11,654 bases of DNA from an uncultured Fretibacterium sp. (GTDB lineage: Bacteria; Synergistota; Synergistia; Synergistales; Aminobacteriaceae): contig CALAUZ010000177.1 of NCBI GenBank assembly GCA_937892105.1, positions 1 through 11,654 of the forward strand, read 5' to 3'. Below are positions 6,018 to 11,654 of this stretch, one piece after another. Numbering within the stretch: the stretch's first letter is position 1; each line of letters starts with the position of its first letter. The notes beneath the pieces were generated by a model. That model had not been told where the DNA came from, did not search any database, and saw only the letters and a program-made list of their open reading frames with translations. The position numbers and the translations under genes are program-made.

Positions 6018-6500
6018 ATGTATGGAAACGAAAAATTACCCGGCGTGTCTGTGAGTGATACGTATCGTGCAAAGGGAAGTATCTGGCAGGGCGCACCTGA
6101 ATCTACGTGGTTCAAAACAGTCAGCGTGAACGGTTCTGATGCAGAGGGTACGGCTATATTAGCAGGAACAATCATGAAGGAGCTTATAGACGGCTCATAT
6201 ACGCCAATAGCTGAGAGCGATATTATGTCAGCAGTGGCAGACCTGCCGGGTGTCAGACTGGCTATTGTTGCCGATAAGAGTGCGAAAACTGGCACAACCA
6301 TAACTACCGGTGAAGGCTCTGAAGCTGTTACAGAAACTACTCCGTCAAGTGTTCTAGTTGGTGTGTGCGGAAAGGTTGACAGAGCAAAGCTATTTGTTGG
6401 CGACAAGGCTTTTACTGAACTGACTGACGAACAGAAATTAGGGCTGAATCTCCAGCTTGAAGCATGGGGATTTATGCTATTGACCGTCATGCAGGCTTAA
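6018..6500 (+). CDS. Head decoration/stabilisation protein (gpD-like position)
   Basis: A 160-residue soluble protein, rich in Gly, Thr, Val and Ala, between the protease-scaffold and the major capsid gene. That slot is held by the lambda D-type decoration protein in phages with an E-type capsid. The sequence has short beta-like stretches (AEGTAILAGTIM, VRLAIVADKS, SSVLVGVCGKVDRAKLF) as in such proteins, which hold a new label domain and trimerise on the capsid surface. No catalytic motif, signal or membrane segment is present. Expression is likely high, given the near-perfect ribosome binding site. The role rests mainly on gene order and composition; a direct motif match to gpD is not evident. 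Confidence 0.6.
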   Translation: MYGNEKLPGVSVSDTYRAKGSIWQGAPESTWFKTVSVNGSDAEGTAILAGTIMKELIDGSYTPIAESDIMSAVADLPGVRLAIVADKSAKTGTTITTGEGSEAVTETTPSSVLVGVCGKVDRAKLFVGDKAFTELTDEQKLGLNLQLEAWGFMLLTVMQA

Positions 6501-6521
6501 GAAAGAATAGGAGTTGATTAC

Positions 6522-7574
6522 ATGACCGATTTTGACCTTTCAGAAATTCTCAGCACTTTATCTCCTCTCACTCTCACAACCGCAATCGAAAACATCAAGA
6601 CAGATGAGCCTCTGATACTCAAATCCAGACTAGGAAAGAATGTACAGACTATGCTTGATGACGCTTGTGTGTTTGAGGTTGAGGAAGGCAGCTATAATCT
6701 TGCACCTGTAGGCTTCCCGAATGACCCGCCGAGCCTTGTGAACATTTCCCGCAAACGCAAGAGATATTCAGTAGTGCCGCCTCAGATTTACCTTCGCGAC
6801 AGAATCACGGCCTCAGAGATTAACAAAATACGTTTAGCCTCACAGAATCCGCTTAACATGAGCAGGCAGGACAAAGGTACTGCATACGATAGGACAGTAG
6901 CCATTAAGCAGACTGGACTTCGCAGGCTCATTGACCGCCGCGTCGAATGGTTCTTTGCTCAGGCCCTTAACGGAGAGATTGACTATACAAGTGAGGAAGG
7001 CAGGCCGTTTAACTTCAACTACAACCTACCTGAAGCATCTAAATTTACTGCTGCTGACGCTTGGGATAAATCAGGTAATCCTATTCACCAGTTAAGGCAG
7101 CTTGCTAAAGAGTTCAAATCTCGTAATAACCAGCTCGCTCCAGACTTAATCATTATGGGAGGCAAAGCTGGTGATGCTTTCATGAACAATGATCATGTTG
7201 AAGGCTGGATGAAGTCGCCTGGCGTTCAGTTGTTCCAGAATAAAACTGAACTTGCAAAGGGTGAGGCTGTCCCTTTAGGTGTACTGCAGGGAGCAGAATT
7301 ATTCGAGTATTCCGCTACTTATGAGGACGGAAAAGGCAAAGCGGTTCCGTACTTAAACGAGGATTATGTTTACCTCACTAACTCTACTCTTTGGAGGCTC
7401 TTCTATGGAGCTATTAGTGATTTTGATGCGGGCAATCCTCCCATTGTCGCTAGAGACATCTTCTCCAAGATGAAAGCTAGTGAGGACGGTAAGGCTATGG
7501 ATATTTTCGTTGAGTCGCATCCATTGCCTGTAATCGTCAGCAATCTTGGGGTCGTTAAGGCTAAAGTTCTTTAG
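6522..7574 (+). CDS. Major capsid protein, lambda E-like
   Basis: Main shell protein with the HK97 fold, of the lambda gpE family. Length is 350 residues, near the family's usual 340. Supporting features: the N-terminal RLGKNVQTMLDDACVFEVEEG region, the P-domain helix segment GLRRLIDRRVEWFFAQALNG (about 130-150), the PDLIIMGGKAGDAFM strand and helix, and the C-terminal DIFVESHPLPVIVSNLGVV strand typical of E proteins. ATG 6522 follows AGGAG at 6509-6513 with 8 bases between. The stop is TAG, followed two codons later by TGA. Mu itself uses an unrelated-looking T capsid, so E-type capsid with Mu-type portal, F and protease is a mosaic arrangement also known in other Mu-like siphophages. Confidence 0.85.
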   Translation: MTDFDLSEILSTLSPLTLTTAIENIKTDEPLILKSRLGKNVQTMLDDACVFEVEEGSYNLAPVGFPNDPPSLVNISRKRKRYSVVPPQIYLRDRITASEINKIRLASQNPLNMSRQDKGTAYDRTVAIKQTGLRRLIDRRVEWFFAQALNGEIDYTSEEGRPFNFNYNLPEASKFTAADAWDKSGNPIHQLRQLAKEFKSRNNQLAPDLIIMGGKAGDAFMNNDHVEGWMKSPGVQLFQNKTELAKGEAVPLGVLQGAELFEYSATYEDGKGKAVPYLNEDYVYLTNSTLWRLFYGAISDFDAGNPPIVARDIFSKMKASEDGKAMDIFVESHPLPVIVSNLGVVKAKVL

Positions 7575-7576
7575 TC

Positions 7577-7999
7577 ATGAATTATTGCTCTATCGATAAC
7601 GTTATTCAGGAGTTCACACCTACACTAAGGCTCAATATGGAGCGCGATTATGGAGACCGATTTCAAGAAGTTCTAGAGGGGCATATCGACAAGGCTGAGG
7701 CTTTCGTTAATGCCTCCCTTGCTAGAGCCTATTCTGTACCTTTAAAACAAGCCAGTTCCGTTGTAATCTCTGCTGCTAGTAAAATTGCTGCTTACTTTGC
7801 CGCTATCGCTTACTCAGAGAAAGATGAAGTCGTCAGGGATAAGTATGAAACGGCTCTGCTTATGCTTGATTACTTGGTGCAGGCTGATAACACATCACTC
7901 GTTGATGAGGGACTTACTGCAAGTGATTTGGCAACTTCAGGCGTGCTCTATGGGGCGGACGATAGGATATTCACTGATGATGAACTTCAAAAATGGTAA
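7577..7999 (+). CDS. Head-tail connector, Mu gp36-like (DUF1320)
   Basis: A 140-residue protein with the DUF1320 layout: an N-terminal helix region, then DKAEAFVNASLARAYSVPL (about 38-56), helices with AASKIAAYFAAIAYSEKDE, and VRDKYETALLMLDYLVQ before an extended C terminus. The family contains Mu gp36 and related adaptor-like connectors that sit under the portal. It starts 2 bases after the capsid stop with no good ribosome binding site (TAAGG is about 16 bases upstream), so translation probably depends on coupling to capsid translation. The third codon position is strongly T/C, unlike the next gene. Confidence 0.82.
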   Translation: MNYCSIDNVIQEFTPTLRLNMERDYGDRFQEVLEGHIDKAEAFVNASLARAYSVPLKQASSVVISAASKIAAYFAAIAYSEKDEVVRDKYETALLMLDYLVQADNTSLVDEGLTASDLATSGVLYGADDRIFTDDELQKW

Positions 8000-8011
8000 A
8001 GAGGTGAAATA

Positions 8012-8239
8012 ATGGCTGCAGTAACCGAATGCAAGAATATCTCAGTAGTAATGAAGCTCAATAACGGAACAACAACAACAGGCGCAGTGAAGACAGTCAG
8101 CGTGAATCTTGGCAGTCTGAACAAGTCAGCGTTTGATGCGGACAAGGTAATCAACATAGTGGACGCATTAATCCCGTGCTTAGACCGTAGCCTCCACGTT
8201 TTGGAGAAGACGGAAGTCAGCGAACTCTATGACGAGTAA
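8012..8239 (+). CDS. Small DUF1659-like protein
   Basis: 75 residues: a short beta strand with a polar Thr/Gly turn (VVMKLNNGTTTTGAVKTVSV), then LNKSAFDADKVINIVDALIP and a polar C terminus. This layout resembles DUF1659, small proteins of unknown function in Bacillota that are often encoded beside a DUF2922 gene, as here. AGAGGTGA lies just upstream of ATG. Codons use A/G at third positions more than both neighbours, suggesting a separate origin. No role in the particle is known; its place between connector and tail completion genes suggests a head-tail joining or tail function. Confidence 0.6.
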   Translation: MAAVTECKNISVVMKLNNGTTTTGAVKTVSVNLGSLNKSAFDADKVINIVDALIPCLDRSLHVLEKTEVSELYDE

Positions 8240-8256
8240 AATTAGGAAGTGATAAT

Positions 8257-8466
8257 ATGGCAAGATTAGACCTAACCTTTGAAGATACTAATGGACATGA
8301 TGTCGTGTTTTCTTTTGACCATGCCGACCCTGAGGTATATGACGAGGATGTAAGCTATTTGATGCAAACTATGATCATTAATGGAAGTATCTTTAGTACA
8401 CCTCCAGTTCGTGCAAAAAGCGCAAAACTCGTTCCCACGACTACTCAAGAACTCTCCATATCATGA
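8257..8466 (+). CDS. Small DUF2922-like protein
   Basis: 69 residues matching the DUF2922 pattern: an N-terminal strand LDLTFEDTNGHDVVFSFDH, then DPEVYDEDVSYLMQTMIING, and a C-terminal KSAKLVPTTTQELSIS strand (the family's 'A.LV.TT...L.I' ending). Function is unknown. Ribosome binding site AGGAAGTGA lies 4-8 bases before ATG. Its TGA overlaps the next ATG as ATGA, so the following gene is translationally coupled. Confidence 0.65.
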   Translation: MARLDLTFEDTNGHDVVFSFDHADPEVYDEDVSYLMQTMIINGSIFSTPPVRAKSAKLVPTTTQELSIS

Positions 8467-8915
8467 AGATTAAAATTCATTCTCAAGGTCTCAACAAGAT
8501 TCATCAATTATTACAGAGTAATGCAGACAGACTTTCTCACTTAAAACCCTTGTGGCAAATCGTCGGCATGTATGTTCAGAAGCAGACTATCAAAGAACGT
8601 TTCGACAAGGAACAATCTCCGGATGGCTCTAAATGGATATCTTTATCTCCAGCACGTGTCAAACAACGCCTCAAAAAACATAAAAACGGCAACATGAAGA
8701 TACTGCAGGATACTGGCGAACTCAGACGCTCTATTCAGTATGAGGCTACTGATGATTACGTCCGCATTGGCTCTAACCTCGTTTACGCCCGCATTCACCA
8801 GTTCGGAGGTAAACATATTCCGGCTAGACCCTTCTTAGGCGTTACACAGGATGAACGAAAGCATATCAATAACTTGTTCAGGCAATACCTTCAACATAAT
8901 GTGTTAGGAGGCTAA
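8463..8915 (+). CDS. Virion morphogenesis/tail completion protein, Mu gpG-like
   Basis: A 150-residue protein of the phage virion morphogenesis family (Mu G, P2 S), which acts in joining or completing the tail-side interface. Typical elements are visible: a basic central stretch (SPARVKQRLKKHKNG), LQDTGELRRSIQYEATDDYV (81-100), the hallmark SNLVYARIHQFGG (104-116) and IPARPFLGV (119-127). The ATG lies inside the previous gene's ATGA stop/start overlap. GTTAGGAGG at its end is the ribosome binding site of the next gene. Confidence 0.88.
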   Translation: MKIKIHSQGLNKIHQLLQSNADRLSHLKPLWQIVGMYVQKQTIKERFDKEQSPDGSKWISLSPARVKQRLKKHKNGNMKILQDTGELRRSIQYEATDDYVRIGSNLVYARIHQFGGKHIPARPFLGVTQDERKHINNLFRQYLQHNVLGG

Positions 8916-8920
8916 TTTCT

Positions 8921-9322
8921 TTGTTCAGGAAAGCATATGACCTAGTCAGGGAGATACTTGATGATGAGGAACTTAATCGCTTCATTCTTGACGCTACAGG
9001 CAAGCATTTAGCTATCATTCAGGCGGGTGCTAAAATCTCCGCTCCGTGTGCTAGCATTGCACTTCAGGGCGGCGAGTTCTCCCGTAAATCTAACTAGGGC
9101 ACGGACATTAACTTTGTTGTCTCCTTTGCTCTTCCTTTTTGGGGGGCTGAGGCTTTCACTCAGTGTGTTGATTTTATCGACTTCGCTTTGCCCATTTTCT
9201 TTGATTACAGGGGCAAACATAACTTTATCCTTCGCGCCAATCCCTCCATCAATGAGATTGACGCTCTTAACTCTCAGCTTTGGGCTGTCGAGTTCTTACT
9301 CACTGTTTCGGCTTTCATTTAA
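8921..9322 (+). CDS. Tail terminator-like protein (gp37/DUF1834 position) interrupted by amber codon
   Basis: From TTG 8921 (GGAGG at 8907-8911, 9 bases upstream) the frame reads LFRKAYDLVREILDDEEL and on to QGGEFSRKSN, then TAG at 9095-9097. The same frame continues without a break as GTDINFVVSFALPFWGAEAF, FIDFALPIFFDYRGKHNFIL and NSQLWAVEFLLTVSAFI to TAA 9320-9322. Together that is 133 codons, the size and place of a Mu gp37-type tail terminator between gpG and the tail tube. No ATG or GTG lies in frame after the TAG, so the C-terminal half is unlikely to be made separately. Either the amber is read through or recoded, or the gene is dead. The family call rests on position, size and overall character. 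Confidence 0.65.
9095..9097 (+). other. In-frame amber codon inside the tail terminator gene
   Basis: TAG as codon 59 of 133, context AAC-TAG-GGC. Coding character (T/C third positions, no other stops) is the same on both sides, pointing to one original gene. Confidence 0.85.
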
Positions 9323-9341
9323 CTTTCAGAGGTGATTCTTT

Positions 9342-9875
9342 ATGGCGGTTAGAGACCCTAATAATATTCTCATTGGCGGCGGTCGGTGTTACGTGGATGA
9401 TAAGGAATTAGGATGGCTCTCAGGTGAAGTTAAACTTGAAGAGCAGGCTAGTTCTCAGTCTATCAAGGAATCTGAAGGCGGCACTGTCCTCGTCATCGCT
9501 ACTGATAAGGAGGTTCATTTCACTTTTAACCTCCTTGAGGCTGACCTTGATACACTCAAAACTCTTAACCCTTCCGCATCAGCTAGAGATGGAGGAGGGT
9601 TCGCTGTCGGTACGTTCCAATCTGATAACACTTTCGAATTTCTCTTTAAGCACCAGAAGCGCGATGGCTCGTTCCGTTGCCTCAAAATCTTTAAAGGCAA
9701 AATCTCGGGCTCTTTCACTGCTCTGCTCCTTAATCAGGATAACGCTAGCCCTATACCCTTTGATGTTATCGCTATTCCGGATGACAGCAGGAACTCTAAT
9801 AACAATCTTTATGAGGTCTACGAGGAAGATGAACAGGCAGAACATAATGATGACACAGTTAATGGAGGAGCTTAA
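9342..9875 (+). CDS. Tail tube protein of a non-contractile tail (probable)
   Basis: A 177-residue protein with beta-rich, Gly/Asp/Asn-containing sequence: an N-terminal ILIGGGRCYVDDKELGWLSG segment, alternating strands (EVHFTFNLLEADLDTL, NTFEFLFKHQKRDG) and an acidic C-terminal tail of about 25 residues. It occupies the tube slot between terminator and tail chaperones, and no sheath gene precedes it, which points to a siphovirus tail. AGAGGTGA at 9328-9335 lies 6 bases before ATG. Size fits tube subunits, which polymerise as stacked hexamers. No decisive motif is visible; assignment is by order and composition. Confidence 0.65.
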   Translation: MAVRDPNNILIGGGRCYVDDKELGWLSGEVKLEEQASSQSIKESEGGTVLVIATDKEVHFTFNLLEADLDTLKTLNPSASARDGGGFAVGTFQSDNTFEFLFKHQKRDGSFRCLKIFKGKISGSFTALLLNQDNASPIPFDVIAIPDDSRNSNNNLYEVYEEDEQAEHNDDTVNGGA

Positions 9876-9877
9876 TC

Positions 9878-10279
9878 ATGAAGAACTTGTTTAAGAGTAA
9901 TATCACTGTCAACATCGCTGGTAATGACTACACCGTTAAAGAACTTACTCTCGCTCAGAAGAACAAGCTCATCGCTCCTATTGGCGAGTTCATTCGTAAG
10001 TTAGCCGCTCATGCCTTCTTCAAGAAAAACAATGATGGAGGTATTCGCTTCTTCTTCGTTGATGAAGTCTCTCTCGCTGAACTTGACATTGACAAAATCA
10101 TTCTCAGTTCCATTGACATTACTTCTCAACTCCTTACGCTCGCTATTCCAGACTTCTCGGATTGGGATAATTTACCGGAGTCTATGTCTAGGGAGGCTCT
10201 CATTAAGGCTTGTGAAGTTCAGGACTTCAAAGGTTATATCGCAAATTTTTTCTCTTTGGCAACAAACCTTATCCGTTAG
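9878..10279 (+). CDS. Tail assembly chaperone, unshifted form
   Basis: A 133-residue protein directly upstream of the tape measure. It contains NITVNIAGNDYTVKELTLAQ, SSIDITSQLLTLAIPDFSDW and EALIKACEVQDFKGYIANF, the character of G-type tail assembly chaperones that coat the tape measure during tail assembly. GGAGGAG at 9864-9870 lies 7 bases before ATG, and it starts 2 bases after the tube stop. The unshifted product stops at TAG 10277-10279, inside the hairpin that would promote frameshifting. Position and the frameshift site make the role convincing despite low sequence conservation in this class. Confidence 0.8.
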   Translation: MKNLFKSNITVNIAGNDYTVKELTLAQKNKLIAPIGEFIRKLAAHAFFKKNNDGGIRFFFVDEVSLAELDIDKIILSSIDITSQLLTLAIPDFSDWDNLPESMSREALIKACEVQDFKGYIANFFSLATNLIR

Positions 10280-10440
10280 CTCAAGCTATTGTTGCCTCAC
10301 ACATTAACCCTCAATCGTTGCTACACACATATCCTGAATCTTTCGCTCGGGAGTTACTCAATGCTGCTTTGATGCCTCCGCTTTGGCTTCAGGAACTCTT
10401 TTACTCTTTCTCCAAAGAAGGTGAGACTTATGCCCTTTAA
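9878..10440 (+). CDS. Tail assembly chaperone, -1 frameshift fusion (GT-like)
   Basis: A -1 shift at AAATTTTTTC (10243-10252) leaves the unshifted frame at about codon 124 and joins it to a second open frame. That frame reads FLFGNKPYPLAQAIVASHIN, PQSLLHTYPESFARELLNAA and LMPPLWLQELFYSFSKEG, ending at TAA 10438-10440. The result is about 187 residues against 133 for the short form. The extra domain has no start codon with a ribosome binding site of its own. The arrangement matches lambda G/GT, where the minor fusion bridges tape measure and tube. The fusion end overlaps the tape measure start by 11 bases. Confidence 0.8.
10243..10296 (+). promoter_or_regulatory. -1 programmed ribosomal frameshift site and stimulatory hairpin
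   Basis: In the unshifted frame the codons are AAT-TTT-TTC; both A-AAT-TTT and T-TTT-TTC fit the X-XXY-YYZ slippery rule. A 5-base spacer (10253-10257) is followed by a perfect 8-bp stem, GGCAACAA (10258-10265) with TTGTTGCC (10289-10296). An inner TAGC/GCTA stem (10277-10280 with 10285-10288) abuts the 3' strand. The unshifted stop codon lies in the inner stem. Confidence 0.88.
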
Positions 10441-11653
10441 CTATGACGGCGTGAATATCGTTATCACTGGAGACGGTTCACAAGCTATTAAGGAATTTTC
10501 TCGTGTTCAGCAATCTATTAATGCTATGCTCTCACTTCAGGTTGGCTCTACACTTGAAAACACTTTCAGCTCTGTCTTTAAAGGTATTCTAGCTACTGTT
10601 CAACGTATTGGCAGTTCATTGGAGGGGATTATTCGTGCATCTCTCGCTGTAGGTGGCGGCTTTGAGGCTCAAATGACCACTGTCAAGGTTATCTCGGGAG
10701 CTACTGGGGAAGAACTCGACACTCTCACTAAGAAAGCTCGTGAAATGGGGGCTTCGCTTCCTATCTCAGCTAAACAGTCTGCTGAAGCTATGACCGTACT
10801 CGCTCAAAGAGGTACTAATGTTAAGGACATTCTCGCTTCCGTCAGCGATGTCGCTAACCTCGCTATCTCTCAGGCTGTCGATATGAGAACTGCTGCTGAC
10901 TTGTTAGGCTCTACCATCACTAACTTCGGACTCGCCATGACTGACGCTACTCAGGTTACCGCTATCTTCAACAATGCTAGTAATCAGTCAGCACTTAATA
11001 TGCCTAAACTCGTTGAGGCTATGAAGTATGTCGGCCCAACTGCTGGATCAGTTAGCATGCAACTCACTGAAGCTGTCGCCGCTATGGAGGCTCTCGCTAA
11101 TTCAGGACTTACGGGCGAAATGATTGGTACTGGCCTCGCTATGGTGCTTACTAAACTTGCTAGCAAGACTCGTATCATGGGTGTCGAGACTAAGGACATG
11201 CAGGGGCACTTAAGACCTTTAGCTGACATATTCTCGGAACTTCAGGCTAAAGGCTTCTCTCTCGCTGACGCTACCGCTGAATTTGGAGCTAGAGGTAGAC
11301 TCGCCGCTCTTAACCTCGCTAAACAGTCTGACGTCCTCAAACAGAATGAGGAACGACTCAAACAATGGGGCAGTACTCAGGCCGCCGTTGACGAAAAGGC
11401 TAAAAACTTCACTAACACTATGGCCGCTTTCAGGTCTGCTGTCGAAGAGTTCCATATTGAGGTCTTTACTCAGATTAAGGAGCAGTCTAAAAATGCTGTC
11501 TCGAGCGTTACTGCTTTAGTTAGAGTCTTCGCTGAGTGGATAGGAAAAACTCAGATCGCTGGCAAAACTCTTCAGGCTTTCCTTGACGGCTTAGGCTTTA
11601 ATATTCCAGCTGGTACGGACTTCAAGAAGTTACTCGAACAAATCGATATTTAG
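10430..11653 (+). CDS. Tape measure protein, N-terminal part to an amber codon
   Basis: Sets tail length and serves as scaffold for tube assembly. From residue about 80 the sequence is a TP901-type tape measure core: GGGFEAQMTTVKVISGATGE, then LTKKAREMGASLPISAKQSA, NVKDILASVSDVANLAISQA, YVGPTAGSVSMQLTEAVAAM and GLTGEMIGTGLAMVLTKLAS, followed by coiled-coil-like stretches. ATG 10430 has AAGGTGA 6 bases upstream and is preferred to GTG 10421. The frame meets TAG at 11651-11653 after 407 codons, in GLGFNIPAGTDFKKLLEQIDI, where related proteins appear to run on. The window ends one base later, so it cannot be seen whether the frame continues. A complete tape measure in this class is usually much longer. 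Confidence 0.88.
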   Translation: MPFNYDGVNIVITGDGSQAIKEFSRVQQSINAMLSLQVGSTLENTFSSVFKGILATVQRIGSSLEGIIRASLAVGGGFEAQMTTVKVISGATGEELDTLTKKAREMGASLPISAKQSAEAMTVLAQRGTNVKDILASVSDVANLAISQAVDMRTAADLLGSTITNFGLAMTDATQVTAIFNNASNQSALNMPKLVEAMKYVGPTAGSVSMQLTEAVAAMEALANSGLTGEMIGTGLAMVLTKLASKTRIMGVETKDMQGHLRPLADIFSELQAKGFSLADATAEFGARGRLAALNLAKQSDVLKQNEERLKQWGSTQAAVDEKAKNFTNTMAAFRSAVEEFHIEVFTQIKEQSKNAVSSVTALVRVFAEWIGKTQIAGKTLQAFLDGLGFNIPAGTDFKKLLEQIDI

Positions 11654-11654
11654 G

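Noticed and set aside
5735..6490. 251-codon open frame on the - strand
   Set aside because: It lies antisense across the end of the protease gene and the decoration gene, both well supported with good ribosome binding sites; its product has no recognisable domain.
9027..9335. 102-codon + strand frame across the broken tail terminator gene
   Set aside because: Ser/Leu-rich product typical of reading CT-rich codons out of frame; the other frame gives a coherent tail protein with the amber codon.
9424..9894. 156-codon + strand frame inside the tail tube gene
   Set aside because: Low-complexity Ser/Leu/Arg product, an out-of-frame shadow caused by pyrimidine-rich third positions.
1..11654. CRISPR array, insertion sequence or attachment site
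   Set aside because: No regularly spaced repeats, transposase frame or terminal inverted repeats were seen; the only repeat pair is the tRNA-like one.

Overview
The window is a contiguous block of late genes from a Mu-related prophage or phage, all on the + strand. It runs from just upstream of the portal gene to the first part of the tape measure gene. Gene order is: DNA methyltransferase (5' end outside the window), portal (Mu gp29/DUF935 type), minor head protein (Mu F/SPP1 gp7 type), zinc metallopeptidase, small Cys-containing protein, accessory segment, Mu I-type protease-scaffold, decoration protein, lambda E-type major capsid, gp36-type connector, two small DUF1659/DUF2922-like proteins, gpG-type virion morphogenesis protein, a tail terminator broken by an amber codon, tail tube, tail chaperone pair with a -1 frameshift, and tape measure. 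No contractile sheath gene lies between the terminator and the tube, so a long non-contractile tail on a Mu-type head is inferred.

The host cannot be fixed from sequence alone. Strong AGGAGG-type ribosome binding sites, TTG starts, moderate GC and the DUF1659/DUF2922-like pair suggest an anaerobic Bacillota- or Synergistota-like bacterium.

Region by region: 1-3862 is the packaging/portal side, tightly coupled by 1-70 base overlaps. Positions 3863-5029 are an accessory island. It holds a cystatin-like small gene (3971-4252) flanked by two related tRNA-like elements, a terminator hairpin (4344-4374), and the wreck of a ParB-domain/DNA-methylase fusion gene broken by TGA, TAA, a frameshift and a second TAA. 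Positions 5030-7999 are protease, decoration, capsid and connector. Positions 8012-11654 are connector and tail genes.

Three points stand out. (1) A textbook -1 programmed frameshift site lies in the tail chaperone gene (AAATTTTTTC, 5-base spacer, perfect 8-bp stem). (2) In-frame TAG codons interrupt two essential-looking late genes, the tail terminator at codon 59 and apparently the tape measure at 11651. This could mean amber readthrough or recoding, or simple prophage decay. (3) The tRNA-like/cystatin-like/ParB-methylase island sits inside an otherwise compact structural operon. Codon third positions also shift from purine-rich in the portal-side genes to pyrimidine-rich in the tail genes, consistent with a mosaic origin.
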